In this document: positions 24,719-33,390 of the stretch, in pieces
Position numbering within the stretch: the stretch's first letter is position 1
Layout of the letters: each line of letters opens with the position of its first letter
The notes under the pieces: model-generated
What the model was told of the DNA's origin: nothing
Database searches by the model: none
What the model saw: the letters and a program-made list of their open reading frames with translations, nothing else
Translations under genes and position numbers: made by a program
Origin: an uncultured Alphaproteobacteria bacterium
Lineage (GTDB): Bacteria > Pseudomonadota > Alphaproteobacteria > Rhodobacterales > Rhodobacteraceae
Direction: 5' to 3'
Length of the DNA stretch: 33,564 nucleotides
NCBI GenBank assembly: GCA_902573735.1
Contig: CACGLH010000014.1
Coordinates: forward strand, 1-33,564

Positions 24719-25495
24719 TTAAACTATTTTAAGGCCACTCCAAGCTATAAATTCTGAATTTTTATAATTTGGTTTACCATATGAAATTGGAGTCTTTGAG
24801 TCTCCTATGGTAATTCTTCCGCCAGCACCAGAAAGTATTGCATCACCAGCAGCTATGTCCCACTCCATTGTAGGCGAAAACCTAGGATAAACATCAGCAT
24901 TACCTTTTGCTATAGCACAAAATTTTAACGAAGAACTAGCCGAAATAATATTATTGATATTTCTTTCTGCTAACCATTGTTCTGTTTTCAAAGATTGATG
25001 CTTTTTGCTTGCAATTGCTATGATGTCTTTGCTCTTATTTTTATTGACATTTATAGATAAGATTTCACCATCTTTATTTTCAAAAAAAGACCCTTTCCTA
25101 TTTAAACCATAATACATTTGTCTTAAATTAGGAGCATAGATAATACCCATAATTGCCTTATTATTTGAAATTAAACCAATATTTACTGTAAATTCACCAG
25201 ATCCATTAAAATCTAAAAATTCTTTTGTTCCATCCAAAGGATCAACCAAAAAATATTTTTCAGCTGAAGTATTAATATGACTGCTAGTGTTTTCTTCACT
25301 TACAACTGGAATAGTCGGGGCAATTGATTTTAAATTTTTTAATATAATTTCTTCAGATAATTTATCAGCTATTGTTACTGGTGAGCCATCTTCTTTATAT
25401 TCTGCTTTTGCACCATTTCTATAAATTTTCATAATTTCATTACCAGCCTCTATAACTACTGGCTTTAAACAAGAGATTAAATTTTCTAAGTTCAA
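24719..25495 (-). CDS. cysQ: 3'(2'),5'-bisphosphate nucleotidase
   Basis: The 258-residue protein belongs to the inositol-monophosphatase superfamily and removes the 3'-phosphate of PAP (and PAPS), preventing build-up of the by-product of sulfotransfer. Metal-site motifs are visible in order: 'VVSEENT', 'FLVDPLDGTKEFL' and 'TMEWDIAAGDAIL'. 'DGSPVTIADKLSEE' near the N-terminus is also typical. Length matches CysQ (about 245-270). It follows the ATP sulfurylase/APS kinase gene by 39 bp, which supports PAP rather than inositol phosphate as the substrate. Confidence 0.93.
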   Translation of the reverse strand: MNLENLISCLKPVVIEAGNEIMKIYRNGAKAEYKEDGSPVTIADKLSEEIILKNLKSIAPTIPVVSEENTSSHINTSAEKYFLVDPLDGTKEFLDFNGSGEFTVNIGLISNNKAIMGIIYAPNLRQMYYGLNRKGSFFENKDGEILSINVNKNKSKDIIAIASKKHQSLKTEQWLAERNINNIISASSSLKFCAIAKGNADVYPRFSPTMEWDIAAGDAILSGAGGRITIGDSKTPISYGKPNYKNSEFIAWSGLKIV

Positions 25496-25534
25496 TGTTT
25501 TTTCTCCAAGATAATTAAATTTAATAATTTTTTA

Positions 25535-27229
25535 TTATCCAGAAATTAATCTCATATTCTTAAGTTTTAGCATAATTAATGAAGCACACTCTTCGACTTT
25601 TTTATTTTCCGAATTCAAAATTAATTCTGGATTATCTGGAATTTCATAAGGATCTGAAATTCCAGTGAATTCTTTAATTTTTCCTTCTCTTGCTAATTTA
25701 TAAAGACCTTTTCTGTCTCTTTTTTCACAAGTTTCTAGAGGAGTAGATAAATATACTTCAATAAATGAACCAAAAGCCTCAATCTCTTCTCTAACATCAT
25801 CTCTAGTTTTTTGGTAAGGAGCGATAGGAGCACAAATGGCAATACCACCATTTTTTACAATTTCCATTGCCACAAATCCAATTCTTCTGATATTAATATC
25901 TCGATGATTTTTGGAAAAACCAAGTTCAGAGCTTAATCGCTTTCTGACAATATCTCCGTCTAACAAAGTAACTGATCGATCTCCAATCTCTAAAAGCATA
26001 TTGATTAAGGCATTTGCTATAGTTGATTTACCTGAACCAGATAAACCTGTAAAAAAAACTGCAAAACCTTGTTTGTGTAATGGTGGTTTTGTTTTTTTTA
26101 ATTCTGCTATAACCTCTGGGAAAGAAAACCACTCAGGTATTTTAAGATCCTTATTAAGTCTTCTTCTTAACTCTGTTCCTGATATTTGTACTACACTTGA
26201 ATTTTTAGGTACTTCATTAATTGGTACATACTCAGCACTGTCTTCCAGAAATACAAAGTTCTGAAATTTTAATAATTGAATATTAATTTTGTCTTGATAT
26301 TTAGTGAATAACTCTTGTGCTTCATATTCCTGATAAAATGGGACCTTATTAGCTTTCAACCCAGGTCCAGCATGATCTCTTCCTACAATAAAATGAGTAC
26401 AACCATAATTAGCTCTAACTAATCCATGAAGGATAGCTTCTTTAGGGCCAGCCATCCTCATTGCAAGGTTAAGGAGTGATAAGCAAGTATTTGATTTTGA
26501 ATAATATTTTAGAATAGCCTCATAGCAACGTACTCTTGTAAAATGATCAATGTCACCTGGTTTTGTCATCCCCACAACCGGATGAATTAATAAATTTGCT
26601 TCACTCTCTGATGAGGCTCTTAAAGTTAGTTCGAAATGAGCACGATGAAGTGGATTTCTTGTTTGAAAAGCAACCACTGAAGACCAACCTAATTTATTAA
26701 ATATTTTTCTTAATTCATTAGGAGAGTTTCTAAGATGTTTAAAATCATAAAAAGTAGGCTTATTAATCCCAATTAATTTTCCTCCAAGGTAAATTTTGTT
26801 AGATTTATTTAAAAGATAATTTACTCCTGGATGTTCATTGTTGGTAGAACCAAAAACTTTATCAGCTTCAAATAATTTTTCAGGACACCAAATGTCTTCA
26901 ACAACTAATATTGCTAGGTTTACACCCTCTTGATCTTTCAGAGAAATTTCTTCACCTAATGTTAATGTTTCAGCAAATTCTTTCGATACATCAAGGTTGA
27001 TTGGAATTGGCCATAATTCGCCACTTGGCAAATGTATGTTTTCACAAACCGACAAGTATTCTTTTTGTGTTAAAAACCCTTTCAAAGGATAAAAAGAACC
27101 ATCCAAAATTAAATCAAGATCACAAGTTTGGCGTAAGTTTAAATTATAAGATTTAAGGGCAGGTGCTTTATTTCTATAATAATCTAAACTTTCACCAGTT
27201 ACATATAATTCTGGGATATATTCTTTCAT
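25535..27229 (-). CDS. Bifunctional sulfate adenylyltransferase / adenylylsulfate kinase
   Basis: A 564-residue fusion that makes APS from sulfate and ATP and then PAPS. The N-terminal ATP sulfurylase (to about 385) has 'QTRNPLHRAHFELTLRA' near 186-200 with the HxxH nucleotide site, and 'GRDHAGPG' near 278. The C-terminal APS kinase has the P-loop GLSGSGKST near 392-400, 'LLDGDIVRKRL' and 'STPLETCEKRDRKGLY'. The order sulfurylase then kinase is the single-chain (Sat-CysC) arrangement, unlike the CysDN heterodimer. Neighbouring cysQ fits. No PAPS or sulfite reductase, sulfate permease or sulfotransferase is in the window. Confidence 0.95.
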   Translation of the reverse strand: MKEYIPELYVTGESLDYYRNKAPALKSYNLNLRQTCDLDLILDGSFYPLKGFLTQKEYLSVCENIHLPSGELWPIPINLDVSKEFAETLTLGEEISLKDQEGVNLAILVVEDIWCPEKLFEADKVFGSTNNEHPGVNYLLNKSNKIYLGGKLIGINKPTFYDFKHLRNSPNELRKIFNKLGWSSVVAFQTRNPLHRAHFELTLRASSESEANLLIHPVVGMTKPGDIDHFTRVRCYEAILKYYSKSNTCLSLLNLAMRMAGPKEAILHGLVRANYGCTHFIVGRDHAGPGLKANKVPFYQEYEAQELFTKYQDKINIQLLKFQNFVFLEDSAEYVPINEVPKNSSVVQISGTELRRRLNKDLKIPEWFSFPEVIAELKKTKPPLHKQGFAVFFTGLSGSGKSTIANALINMLLEIGDRSVTLLDGDIVRKRLSSELGFSKNHRDINIRRIGFVAMEIVKNGGIAICAPIAPYQKTRDDVREEIEAFGSFIEVYLSTPLETCEKRDRKGLYKLAREGKIKEFTGISDPYEIPDNPELILNSENKKVEECASLIMLKLKNMRLISG

Positions 27230-27258
27230 AAAATCAACTGATCATTGTGAATAGATAT

Positions 27259-27744
27259 TTAGTCTCTAAAGTTAATAAATTGCACTGGAATATCTAAGGA
27301 AAGGTTTTTGATTAAATTTATGATATTTTGTAAATCATCTCGTTTTTGACCCGAAACTCTCAACTCGTCACCTTGAATTTGACTTTTTACTTTTAGTTTA
27401 CTTTTTTTAATTTCTAAATTTATTTTTTTTGCATCTTCTTTATCAATACCATCAATTATTGAAAATAAAATTCTTATTGAATTTCCTGAGGCAGATTCTT
27501 TCTTATACTCTTTAATTGATTTAGGATCAATTTTTCTTTTGACCAAATTGCTAATTAAAATATCATTAACTTGCTTTGCTTTTAAGTCATCTTCAGTATG
27601 TACTATTAAGAAGTAATTCTCTAAGTCAATATTAGAAATAGAGCCTTTGAAATCATATCTTTGACTAATTTCCTTCATTGAATTAGATACAGCATTCTTC
27701 AATTCACTCATATCGATTTTACTTACAATATCAAAACTAGGCAT
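27259..27744 (-). CDS. yajQ: YajQ family nucleotide-binding protein
   Basis: The 161-residue protein has the standard opening 'MPSFDIVSKIDMSELKNAVSNSMKEISQRYDFKG' and the closing 'KKSKLKVKSQIQGDELRVSGQKRDDLQ' with 'DIPVQFINFRD' at the end. YajQ proteins form two RNP-like modules that bind nucleotides or RNA; in Xanthomonas a homologue binds cyclic-di-GMP. The ligand here is unknown. It is full length, starts 14 bp after the GST-like gene, and ends 29 bp before the ATP sulfurylase gene. It is cytoplasmic. Confidence 0.95.
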   Translation of the reverse strand: MPSFDIVSKIDMSELKNAVSNSMKEISQRYDFKGSISNIDLENYFLIVHTEDDLKAKQVNDILISNLVKRKIDPKSIKEYKKESASGNSIRILFSIIDGIDKEDAKKINLEIKKSKLKVKSQIQGDELRVSGQKRDDLQNIINLIKNLSLDIPVQFINFRD

Positions 27745-27758
27745 ATTTCATTCTCACT

Positions 27759-28373
27759 TTAAGTTTTTTTAGGTTGCTGGCTTAATACCCTGGTAACTGA
27801 CGGTCTTGATCTTAACTTATCAAGGAAATTAGTAAGATTAGGCCTTCCATTTCGTAATTTTGTTTTATCAAAATCCCACCTTGTTAATGTATACAAATAA
27901 AAATCAACAGCAGTTATAGTTTTGCCACAAATGTAGGGTGTTAAGTTTTTTTCAATATAGTCAAAAATTATTGATTGTTCTTTTTGAGCCTTTAATTTTA
28001 AACTTTTGAAACCAGGTTCATCAACATAAAAATCCCTATGGTGCTGTCGATGATAGCCAGAATATAAAGTAGTTGCCATAAGACTTAGCATTTTCCAATA
28101 TTGAAAATATTCATTACTATTACTTGAAGGACAAAGCCCCTTATAACCCATAGTTATATAATTAACTATAGCTAATGTTTCAAAAATTTCTGTGCCATTG
28201 GGTAAAATTAAAACAGGGATTTTCCCTAAAGGGTTGTAACCTTTTTTACCTACTTTAATTATATCTTTCTTGTTTGTGAATTTGATTTCATAATCTATAC
28301 CCAATTCCGTAAATAAAAATTCGGGTATTAATGAACCGGCACCAGATTTACCTAAGATTAAGTATTTTGACAT
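27759..28373 (-). CDS. Glutathione S-transferase-like protein
   Basis: A 204-residue protein with an N-terminal thioredoxin-like domain ending in 'YNPLGKIPVLILPNGTEIFETLAIVNYI', where the cis-Pro after Val/Ile and the Glu-Thr pair match the glutathione-binding site of GSTs. The C-terminal part is helical, with 'PYICGKTITAVDFYLYTLTRWDFD' as the N-capping Asp motif. The N-terminus 'ILGKSGAGSL' lacks an obvious catalytic Cys; Ser may serve. It is the first gene of the minus-strand run that includes yajQ, sat-cysC and cysQ, and shares its upstream gap with the divergent EamA gene. No substrate is evident. Confidence 0.87.
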   Translation of the reverse strand: MSKYLILGKSGAGSLIPEFLFTELGIDYEIKFTNKKDIIKVGKKGYNPLGKIPVLILPNGTEIFETLAIVNYITMGYKGLCPSSNSNEYFQYWKMLSLMATTLYSGYHRQHHRDFYVDEPGFKSLKLKAQKEQSIIFDYIEKNLTPYICGKTITAVDFYLYTLTRWDFDKTKLRNGRPNLTNFLDKLRSRPSVTRVLSQQPKKT

Positions 28374-28507
28374 AAAAAATGGATACTTAAATATGAAAAA
28401 TTTTTATATTGATACCTTATATGATAATTGTTTAAAGATAAATATTGTACTTAAATAAATTTTGATATAGCGGTTTTTCAAATGTCAAAACTTTATTTAT
28501 AAAAAAT

Positions 28508-29389
28508 ATGTATCTCCATAAAAAAAATATTGGAATTTATTATGTGATTATGGCTGGAATTCTTTGGTCCATGATAGGTATTGGAATAAGAATGATTGAG
28601 AGTGCTAATGTCTGGCAAATATTACTTTATAGGTCGTTAAGTTTAATAATTTTTTTATTTATAGTTTTAATCATTACAACAAAAAAAAATCCATTCATTT
28701 TAATATACCAATCTAAGACCCCTGTTTTTATAGCTGCTATAGGATTATTCATAGCTTATTCTGGTGGGATTTATGCAGTACAAAACACAAGTGTAGCAAA
28801 TGCAATGTTACTATTTGCTTCAGCTCCATTAATTACCTCTATTTTAGGTTATTATTTTTTGAAAGAAAAAGTATCTCTTCATACCTTGTTATCAATATTG
28901 ATAGCCTTCTCAGGAATAATACTTATGTTTTTGGATAGTTTTGGTAATAATTCCATCAATGGTAGTATTAGCGGAATTATCTCTGCATTTGGTTTTTCAA
29001 TTTTTACAGTTTCTTTGAGATGGGGAAAACAAAATAATATGCTACCCTCAGTTTTTCTTTCAGGATTGTTAGCAATTTTTCTAACTATCATAATTTGTAA
29101 ATTTCAAAATGTTAATTTAATTTTAACAAAAAATGATGCAATTTTTGCTTTGTTTTTAGGTGTATTTCAAGTTGGTCTTGGTTTAATTCTTTATACAATA
29201 GGATCTAAAACAGTACCAGCAGCGGAATTAACACTATTATCACTTTGTGAAGTGTTGCTAGCACCACTATGGGTTTGGTTATTTTTAGGAGAAAGTGCTT
29301 CTAAACTCACCTTTATTGGAGGTTTTATATTGCTAATTGCAATTACCTTTAATTCTCTTATCTCAATAATGAAAAGAAAAAGGATTTGA
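28508..29389 (+). CDS. EamA/DMT family permease
   Basis: The second drug/metabolite transporter in the window, 293 residues with about ten helices. The first EamA half has 'WQILLYRSLSLIIFLFIVLI' and 'NTSVANAMLLFASAPLITSILGYYFLKEKV'; the second half has 'TIGSKTVPAAELTLLSLCEVLLAPLWVWLFLGESAS'. It differs clearly from the permease at 22592-23488 and is not a recent duplicate. It stands alone, divergent from the GST-like gene, and its stop lies only 2 bp from the stop of the convergent aminotransferase gene. The substrate is unknown. Confidence 0.88.
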   Translation: MYLHKKNIGIYYVIMAGILWSMIGIGIRMIESANVWQILLYRSLSLIIFLFIVLIITTKKNPFILIYQSKTPVFIAAIGLFIAYSGGIYAVQNTSVANAMLLFASAPLITSILGYYFLKEKVSLHTLLSILIAFSGIILMFLDSFGNNSINGSISGIISAFGFSIFTVSLRWGKQNNMLPSVFLSGLLAIFLTIIICKFQNVNLILTKNDAIFALFLGVFQVGLGLILYTIGSKTVPAAELTLLSLCEVLLAPLWVWLFLGESASKLTFIGGFILLIAITFNSLISIMKRKRI

Positions 29390-29391
29390 AT

Positions 29392-30555
29392 TTAATTAAT
29401 TATCAATTTTAAACATTCCAATAATTTTAAAAAATCTTGTTCATTATTCCATAAGTGAGGAGTAATCCTTAAATACCCAGACCTTTCAGAAATAAAAATA
29501 TTATTCATTTTGAGTTTTTTAATTACTAAATTTCCATCTAGACAAGGAAGTTTAGCACTAATAAAGTGAGGAGCTCTTTTATTTTCTTCAAGAATATCAA
29601 AACCTAATTCATTCAGACCCTTACAAATTATTTTATTGTTTTCGTAAAGTGTATTTTCAATATTTTTTATACCCCAATCATGAAGTTGCTCAAGTGCGGC
29701 CATTACACCTGGCATTAATATAAAATTAGCTCTTTGCCCCATATCAAATCTTAAAGAGTCAAAATTATATTCACTTTGATAAACAGTTAATTTTGAAAAA
29801 TCTTCACTATTTTTTCTTCCTATCCATGTTTCTTCTAAAGGTATTCCTTCTATAAAATTGTCAGAAACATACATAAAACCAGTTGAGTATGGACCTAACA
29901 TCCATTTGTAGTTAGCAATAATTGCGAAATCAGGCTTTATTTTACCCAAATCAATTTCCATCGCACCAGCAGATTGTGTTAGATCCAGAATTAATTTAAC
30001 GTCGTAATTTTTACAAGCAATACTTATCCTTTCCAAATCAAGAACATATCCATCAGTCCAACGAATATTAGGTATAGCAACTGCTATTACCTGTTCATTT
30101 ATTCTATAGATTAATTTCTCAGTAATTGATTTTTCATTGCATGAATCAATCTTTTCTATACTACCCTTATTATTTCTCACAAGTTCCATCCAAGGATAAA
30201 CATTAGAAGGGAATTGGTCTTTTAAAATTAATATTTTATTTTTTGTTTTTGTTAATTTAATATTTTTAGCAGCTGTCGAAATACCATAAGATGCAGATGG
30301 TATTAAAGAAACGTTTTTATGAGAAATCTTAAATAGTTCAGCAAAAGAAATCTTAATTTGATTTAAAAAGCTAAAAAAATGTAATTTAGGGTCAATTCTC
30401 CAAGGTTGTGTTTCAATAATCGACCCATTAAGTATAGCCTTTTGAACCTTATTAGACAAAGGAGACATGTATGCTGTATTGAGATAGACTATGTGTTCAG
30501 GAATATTAAATAGATCCCTTTGACATTTGATTTTATTTACCGTTATGCTATTCAA
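29392..30555 (-). CDS. Class V PLP-dependent aminotransferase/lyase
   Basis: A 387-residue PLP enzyme of fold type I class V (NifS/isopenicillin epimerase-like branch). It starts 'FNIPEHIVYLNTAYMSPLS', has 'LILDLTQSAGAMEIDLGKIKPDFAIIANYKWMLGPYSTGFMYV' with the PLP-ring Asp and the Schiff-base Lys near 217, and ends with 'GYLRITPHLWNNEQDFLKLLECL'. No cysteine-desulfurase active-site Cys loop is obvious, so it is not assigned as SufS or IscS; kynureninase- or epimerase-like chemistry is as likely. The start is TTG, supported by AAGGGG about 10 nt upstream and by the lack of any nearby ATG before the conserved N-terminus. It stands alone. Confidence 0.85.
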   Translation of the reverse strand: MNSITVNKIKCQRDLFNIPEHIVYLNTAYMSPLSNKVQKAILNGSIIETQPWRIDPKLHFFSFLNQIKISFAELFKISHKNVSLIPSASYGISTAAKNIKLTKTKNKILILKDQFPSNVYPWMELVRNNKGSIEKIDSCNEKSITEKLIYRINEQVIAVAIPNIRWTDGYVLDLERISIACKNYDVKLILDLTQSAGAMEIDLGKIKPDFAIIANYKWMLGPYSTGFMYVSDNFIEGIPLEETWIGRKNSEDFSKLTVYQSEYNFDSLRFDMGQRANFILMPGVMAALEQLHDWGIKNIENTLYENNKIICKGLNELGFDILEENKRAPHFISAKLPCLDGNLVIKKLKMNNIFISERSGYLRITPHLWNNEQDFLKLLECLKLIIN

Positions 30556-30603
30556 AAAACCAAAACCCCTTTAATTTCAAATGAAAATTATTAATTAATT
30601 ACT

Positions 30604-31023
30604 ATGAAAAAAATTCTCTATATCTCTACAATTTTATATATCCTCTTAACTTCAATTACTTATTCTGAAGTGATAGAAGTAAGTAATTCTCAATTAAAAT
30701 CATTATTAGAAAATAATGTTCCCATTATTGATATTAGAAGAGAAGAAGAATGGAAAGCAACGGGAATTATAGAAAATAGTATTTTAATGACCTTCTTTGA
30801 CAAAAATGGAAAACCTAACACAAGTGATTGGTTAAATAAATTAAATCAAATTGCCTCTAAAAAAGACCCAATTGTTTTAATTTGCAGAACTGGTAGGAGA
30901 ACAGGAATCGTAGCAAAGTTTCTTTCTGAAAAATTGGGTTATAAATCGATATATGATGTTACCGATGGAATAACAGAGTGGCTCAAAGAGGGTAATAGTG
31001 TTGTAAAGCCAATAATAAACTAA
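30604..31023 (+). CDS. Secreted rhodanese-like domain protein
   Basis: A 139-residue protein with a Sec signal peptide (MKKILYISTILYILLTSITYSE, likely cleaved near residue 22) and one rhodanese domain. The domain opens 'NSQLKSLLENNVPIIDIRREEEW' and has the active-site loop 'LICRTGRRTG' with catalytic Cys. The Arg-rich loop is typical of periplasmic rhodaneses. Such proteins transfer or bind sulfane sulfur in the periplasm; the role here is unknown. Its stop TAA overlaps the stop of the convergent cytochrome b561 gene by 3 bases. Confidence 0.9.
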   Translation: MKKILYISTILYILLTSITYSEVIEVSNSQLKSLLENNVPIIDIRREEEWKATGIIENSILMTFFDKNGKPNTSDWLNKLNQIASKKDPIVLICRTGRRTGIVAKFLSEKLGYKSIYDVTDGITEWLKEGNSVVKPIIN

Positions 31024-31559
31024 ATTTTGTCCATCTTTTTTTTATTTATTGACGCCATACGATAAAAAAGTTTTGAGCCTAAGACCCCTTCATGAAATGC
31101 TACTGCACATATATGTAAGAGTATTAAATATAATAAAACTTTAGAAAAATATATATGAAAAAACCGAGAAATTTCTGAATTATAATAATACATTAATAAT
31201 CCAAAAAATGGCATTGATAATAAAATTAAATAAATGGAAATATGAGATATTCTAGCAAAAATAATAATTATTTTTGGAACTGATTTAGAAAGTGGTGGAG
31301 CGCCAAATGAAAACCTAAGGAAAACTCTTAAAATCATCAGTAAAAAAATCAAAACACCTATGAGATAATGGGTGTTTAGATATTGGCAACTTTTCAAGGT
31401 ATTTATAGCACTATTTTTACACACTTCTAATTCTAAGAACTCAATTTTATTTCCAAAAATTAATTGATAAATTACTAAAAGTGCTATTGTCCAGTGAAAC
31501 AAAATTTGACTGAAATGATAAGAATTACCAATAGATATACTGTCTAAGTTTTTTTTCAA
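31020..31559 (-). CDS. Cytochrome b561
   Basis: A 179-residue inner-membrane dihaem protein with four helices. Probable haem His ligands are in 'HFSQILFHWTIALLVIYQL' (helix 1), 'THYLIGVLIFLLMILRVFLRF' (helix 2), 'ARISHISIYLILL' (helix 3) and 'LYLILLHICAVAFHEGV' (helix 4). The pattern and size match the bacterial b561 family (about 175-190), which passes electrons between quinol and periplasmic acceptors, including superoxide in CybB. The end 'GSKLFYRM' is also typical. It sits 12 bp after the Sel1-repeat gene on the same strand. Confidence 0.9.
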   Translation of the reverse strand: MKKNLDSISIGNSYHFSQILFHWTIALLVIYQLIFGNKIEFLELEVCKNSAINTLKSCQYLNTHYLIGVLIFLLMILRVFLRFSFGAPPLSKSVPKIIIIFARISHISIYLILLSMPFFGLLMYYYNSEISRFFHIYFSKVLLYLILLHICAVAFHEGVLGSKLFYRMASINKKKMDKI

Positions 31560-31571
31560 AATAAACTTTTT

Positions 31572-32171
31572 TTAATTTAATTTTTTACAATTTTGATAAT
31601 TGCTTACCATACAATTTTTAGCCATTTGCTTAATTTGAGAAATTTCTTTTTTTGTAAGATTATCATTTAAAGTGATCATATTTTCTTTAGCTTCACTCAT
31701 TCCTTTAGATGAAGAAATCATATACCACATTTGAGCTAATAGAAGGTCTTTCTTTACTCCCTCCCCTTTATAATACATAACTCCTACATTATTTTGTGCT
31801 CTTGGATGCCCTTGTTTTGCTGCCGTTTCTAACCACTTAAATGCTAGTTCCTTGTTTTTTTCTAACCCTTTACCGTGATCATACATCCATCCAAGGTAGA
31901 ATTGTGCATGAGGATGACCTTCTTCAGCTGCTTTTATATACCAACCTGCAGCAGTTTCTAAGTTTTTAGGTACTGATAATCCATTAAAATACATCATTCC
32001 AACATAAGTTTGTGCCCTAATATCTCCTGTCTCAGCTAGTGATAGGAATTGTTCGAAAGCTGTATCATAATCTTGAGATTTAAAAGCTTTTAAACCCAAA
32101 ATAAAATCTTCTGAAAAAACTGGCTTTATATTTATAAAACAAAAAAGAAAAATAAAAAATAATTTCAACAT
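31572..32171 (-). CDS. Secreted Sel1-repeat protein
   Basis: The 199-residue protein has a signal peptide (MLKLFFIFLFCFINIKPVFSE) and three to four Sel1-like repeats of about 36 residues, for example 'AQTYVGMMYFNGLSVPKN', 'AQFYLGWMYDHGKGLEKN' and 'AQNNVGVMYYKGEGVKKD'. Sel1 repeats build a curved helical scaffold for protein-protein binding. It ends with a Cys-containing tail (NCMVSNYQNC) that could form a disulfide in the periplasm. It is the first gene of a two-gene unit with cytochrome b561. An AAGGT lies about 7 bp before ATG. The partner is unknown. Confidence 0.9.
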   Translation of the reverse strand: MLKLFFIFLFCFINIKPVFSEDFILGLKAFKSQDYDTAFEQFLSLAETGDIRAQTYVGMMYFNGLSVPKNLETAAGWYIKAAEEGHPHAQFYLGWMYDHGKGLEKNKELAFKWLETAAKQGHPRAQNNVGVMYYKGEGVKKDLLLAQMWYMISSSKGMSEAKENMITLNDNLTKKEISQIKQMAKNCMVSNYQNCKKLN

Positions 32172-32318
32172 TTTATTTACCTTTTGATTTACAAACTAGA
32201 ACTTGTCATTTTGGTATAATTTCTAATAAAGTACATTATGAAATTGTTAAATAAATAAATATATAAAATATTATATTAAAAAAAGAATTAAAAAAAATAA
32301 AAATTTTACAAATTTAAG

Positions 32319-33371
32319 ATGAAATATAGAAAACTTGGAACTACAGATATAAAAGTAAGTGTAATTTGTTTAGGAACAATGACTTGGGGAGAACAAAATT
32401 CTCAAGAAGAAGCTTTTCAACAAATGGATTATGCTGTTGAAAGAGGAATAAATTTTTTTGATACTGCAGAATTATATTCTGTCATGCCTAGAAAAGAAAC
32501 GTATGGAAAAACGGAAGAAATAATTGGAAATTGGTTTCAGCATAAAAAAAATAGAAAAGATATTATACTCGCCTCAAAAATTGCATCGAAATCTGAAGGT
32601 TTAGAATGGATTAGAAAAGGTTCTAAATACCTTGGATTTGACAAGACAAACTTTAATGATGCAATTGATCAAAGTTTAAAAAGACTTAAAACGGACTACA
32701 TTGATTTATATCAATTACACTGGCCAGAAAGAAAAGTTCCTAAGTTTGGTGTTTTAGACTTTGAATATGACCCTAGTGACGAAGATTGGACACCTATAGA
32801 ACAAGTTTTAGATAACTTACAAGATTTAATAAATTCAGGTAAAATAAGATATGTTGGTCTTTCAAATGAAACACCTTGGGGTGTGATGAAATTTTTAGAA
32901 ATATCCAAAGAAAGGAATTTACCAAGAATGATGTCAATCCAAAATGTTTATAGTTTAGTAAATCGAGTATTTGATATTGCAAATTCTGAAGTTTCTATAA
33001 GAGAAAATTGTGGATTATTGGCATATTCACCATTAGCAGGTGGAAGATTAAGCGGTAAATATTTAGAAAATCAAAATCCAAAAAATTCAAGATATACGTT
33101 ATGGCCTCGACGTTTTTCACGTCATCATACCGAAAGAGGAGAAAAAGCCATTAAGTCTTACGTGAATTTAGCAAAAAATTTAAATATTAAACCATCAACA
33201 TTTGCAAATGCTTTTGTAAACAACAGACCATTTGTCACCAGTAACATTATTGGCGCAACATCAATGGATCAATTGAAAGAAAATATTGATAGTATAGATA
33301 TAGAATTAAGTCCTGAAATCTTAAAAAAAATAAATGATATTCATTTATCTGATCCTAACCCTTGCGTCTAA
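32319..33371 (+). CDS. Aldo/keto reductase, Tas-like
   Basis: A 350-residue NADPH-dependent aldo/keto reductase of the Tas subgroup. It opens 'MKYRKLGTTDIKVSVICLGTMTWGEQNSQEEAFQQMDYA', nearly the family consensus. Catalytic residues are visible: Asp48 and Tyr53 in FFDTAELY, Lys in 'LASKIAS' and His in 'YQLHWPER' (near 134). 'VGLSNETPWGVM' and the late 'SNIIGATSMDQLKENI' are the NADP-binding segments. Tas-type enzymes reduce aldehydes and ketones; the substrate is unknown. It has no co-directed neighbour in the window. The preceding 147-bp AT-rich gap shows no convincing promoter pair. Confidence 0.95.
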   Translation: MKYRKLGTTDIKVSVICLGTMTWGEQNSQEEAFQQMDYAVERGINFFDTAELYSVMPRKETYGKTEEIIGNWFQHKKNRKDIILASKIASKSEGLEWIRKGSKYLGFDKTNFNDAIDQSLKRLKTDYIDLYQLHWPERKVPKFGVLDFEYDPSDEDWTPIEQVLDNLQDLINSGKIRYVGLSNETPWGVMKFLEISKERNLPRMMSIQNVYSLVNRVFDIANSEVSIRENCGLLAYSPLAGGRLSGKYLENQNPKNSRYTLWPRRFSRHHTERGEKAIKSYVNLAKNLNIKPSTFANAFVNNRPFVTSNIIGATSMDQLKENIDSIDIELSPEILKKINDIHLSDPNPCV

Positions 33372-33388
33372 AAGAGTTATGTACTCTT
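33372..33388. terminator. Hairpin between convergent genes
   Basis: AAGAGT and ACTCTT form a 6-bp stem around TATGT, starting one base past the aldo/keto reductase stop and ending 2 bp before the stop of the opposite gene. Only short T/A runs flank it, so it is a modest bidirectional terminator. Confidence 0.45.
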
Positions 33389-33390
33389 AT

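Noticed and set aside
22592-29389. The two EamA permeases as a recent duplication
   Set aside because: Their protein sequences differ throughout and they share only family-level features.
32203-32220. TTGTCA and TATAAT before the aldo/keto reductase gene
   Set aside because: They are only 6 bp apart, so they cannot act together as a sigma-70 promoter.
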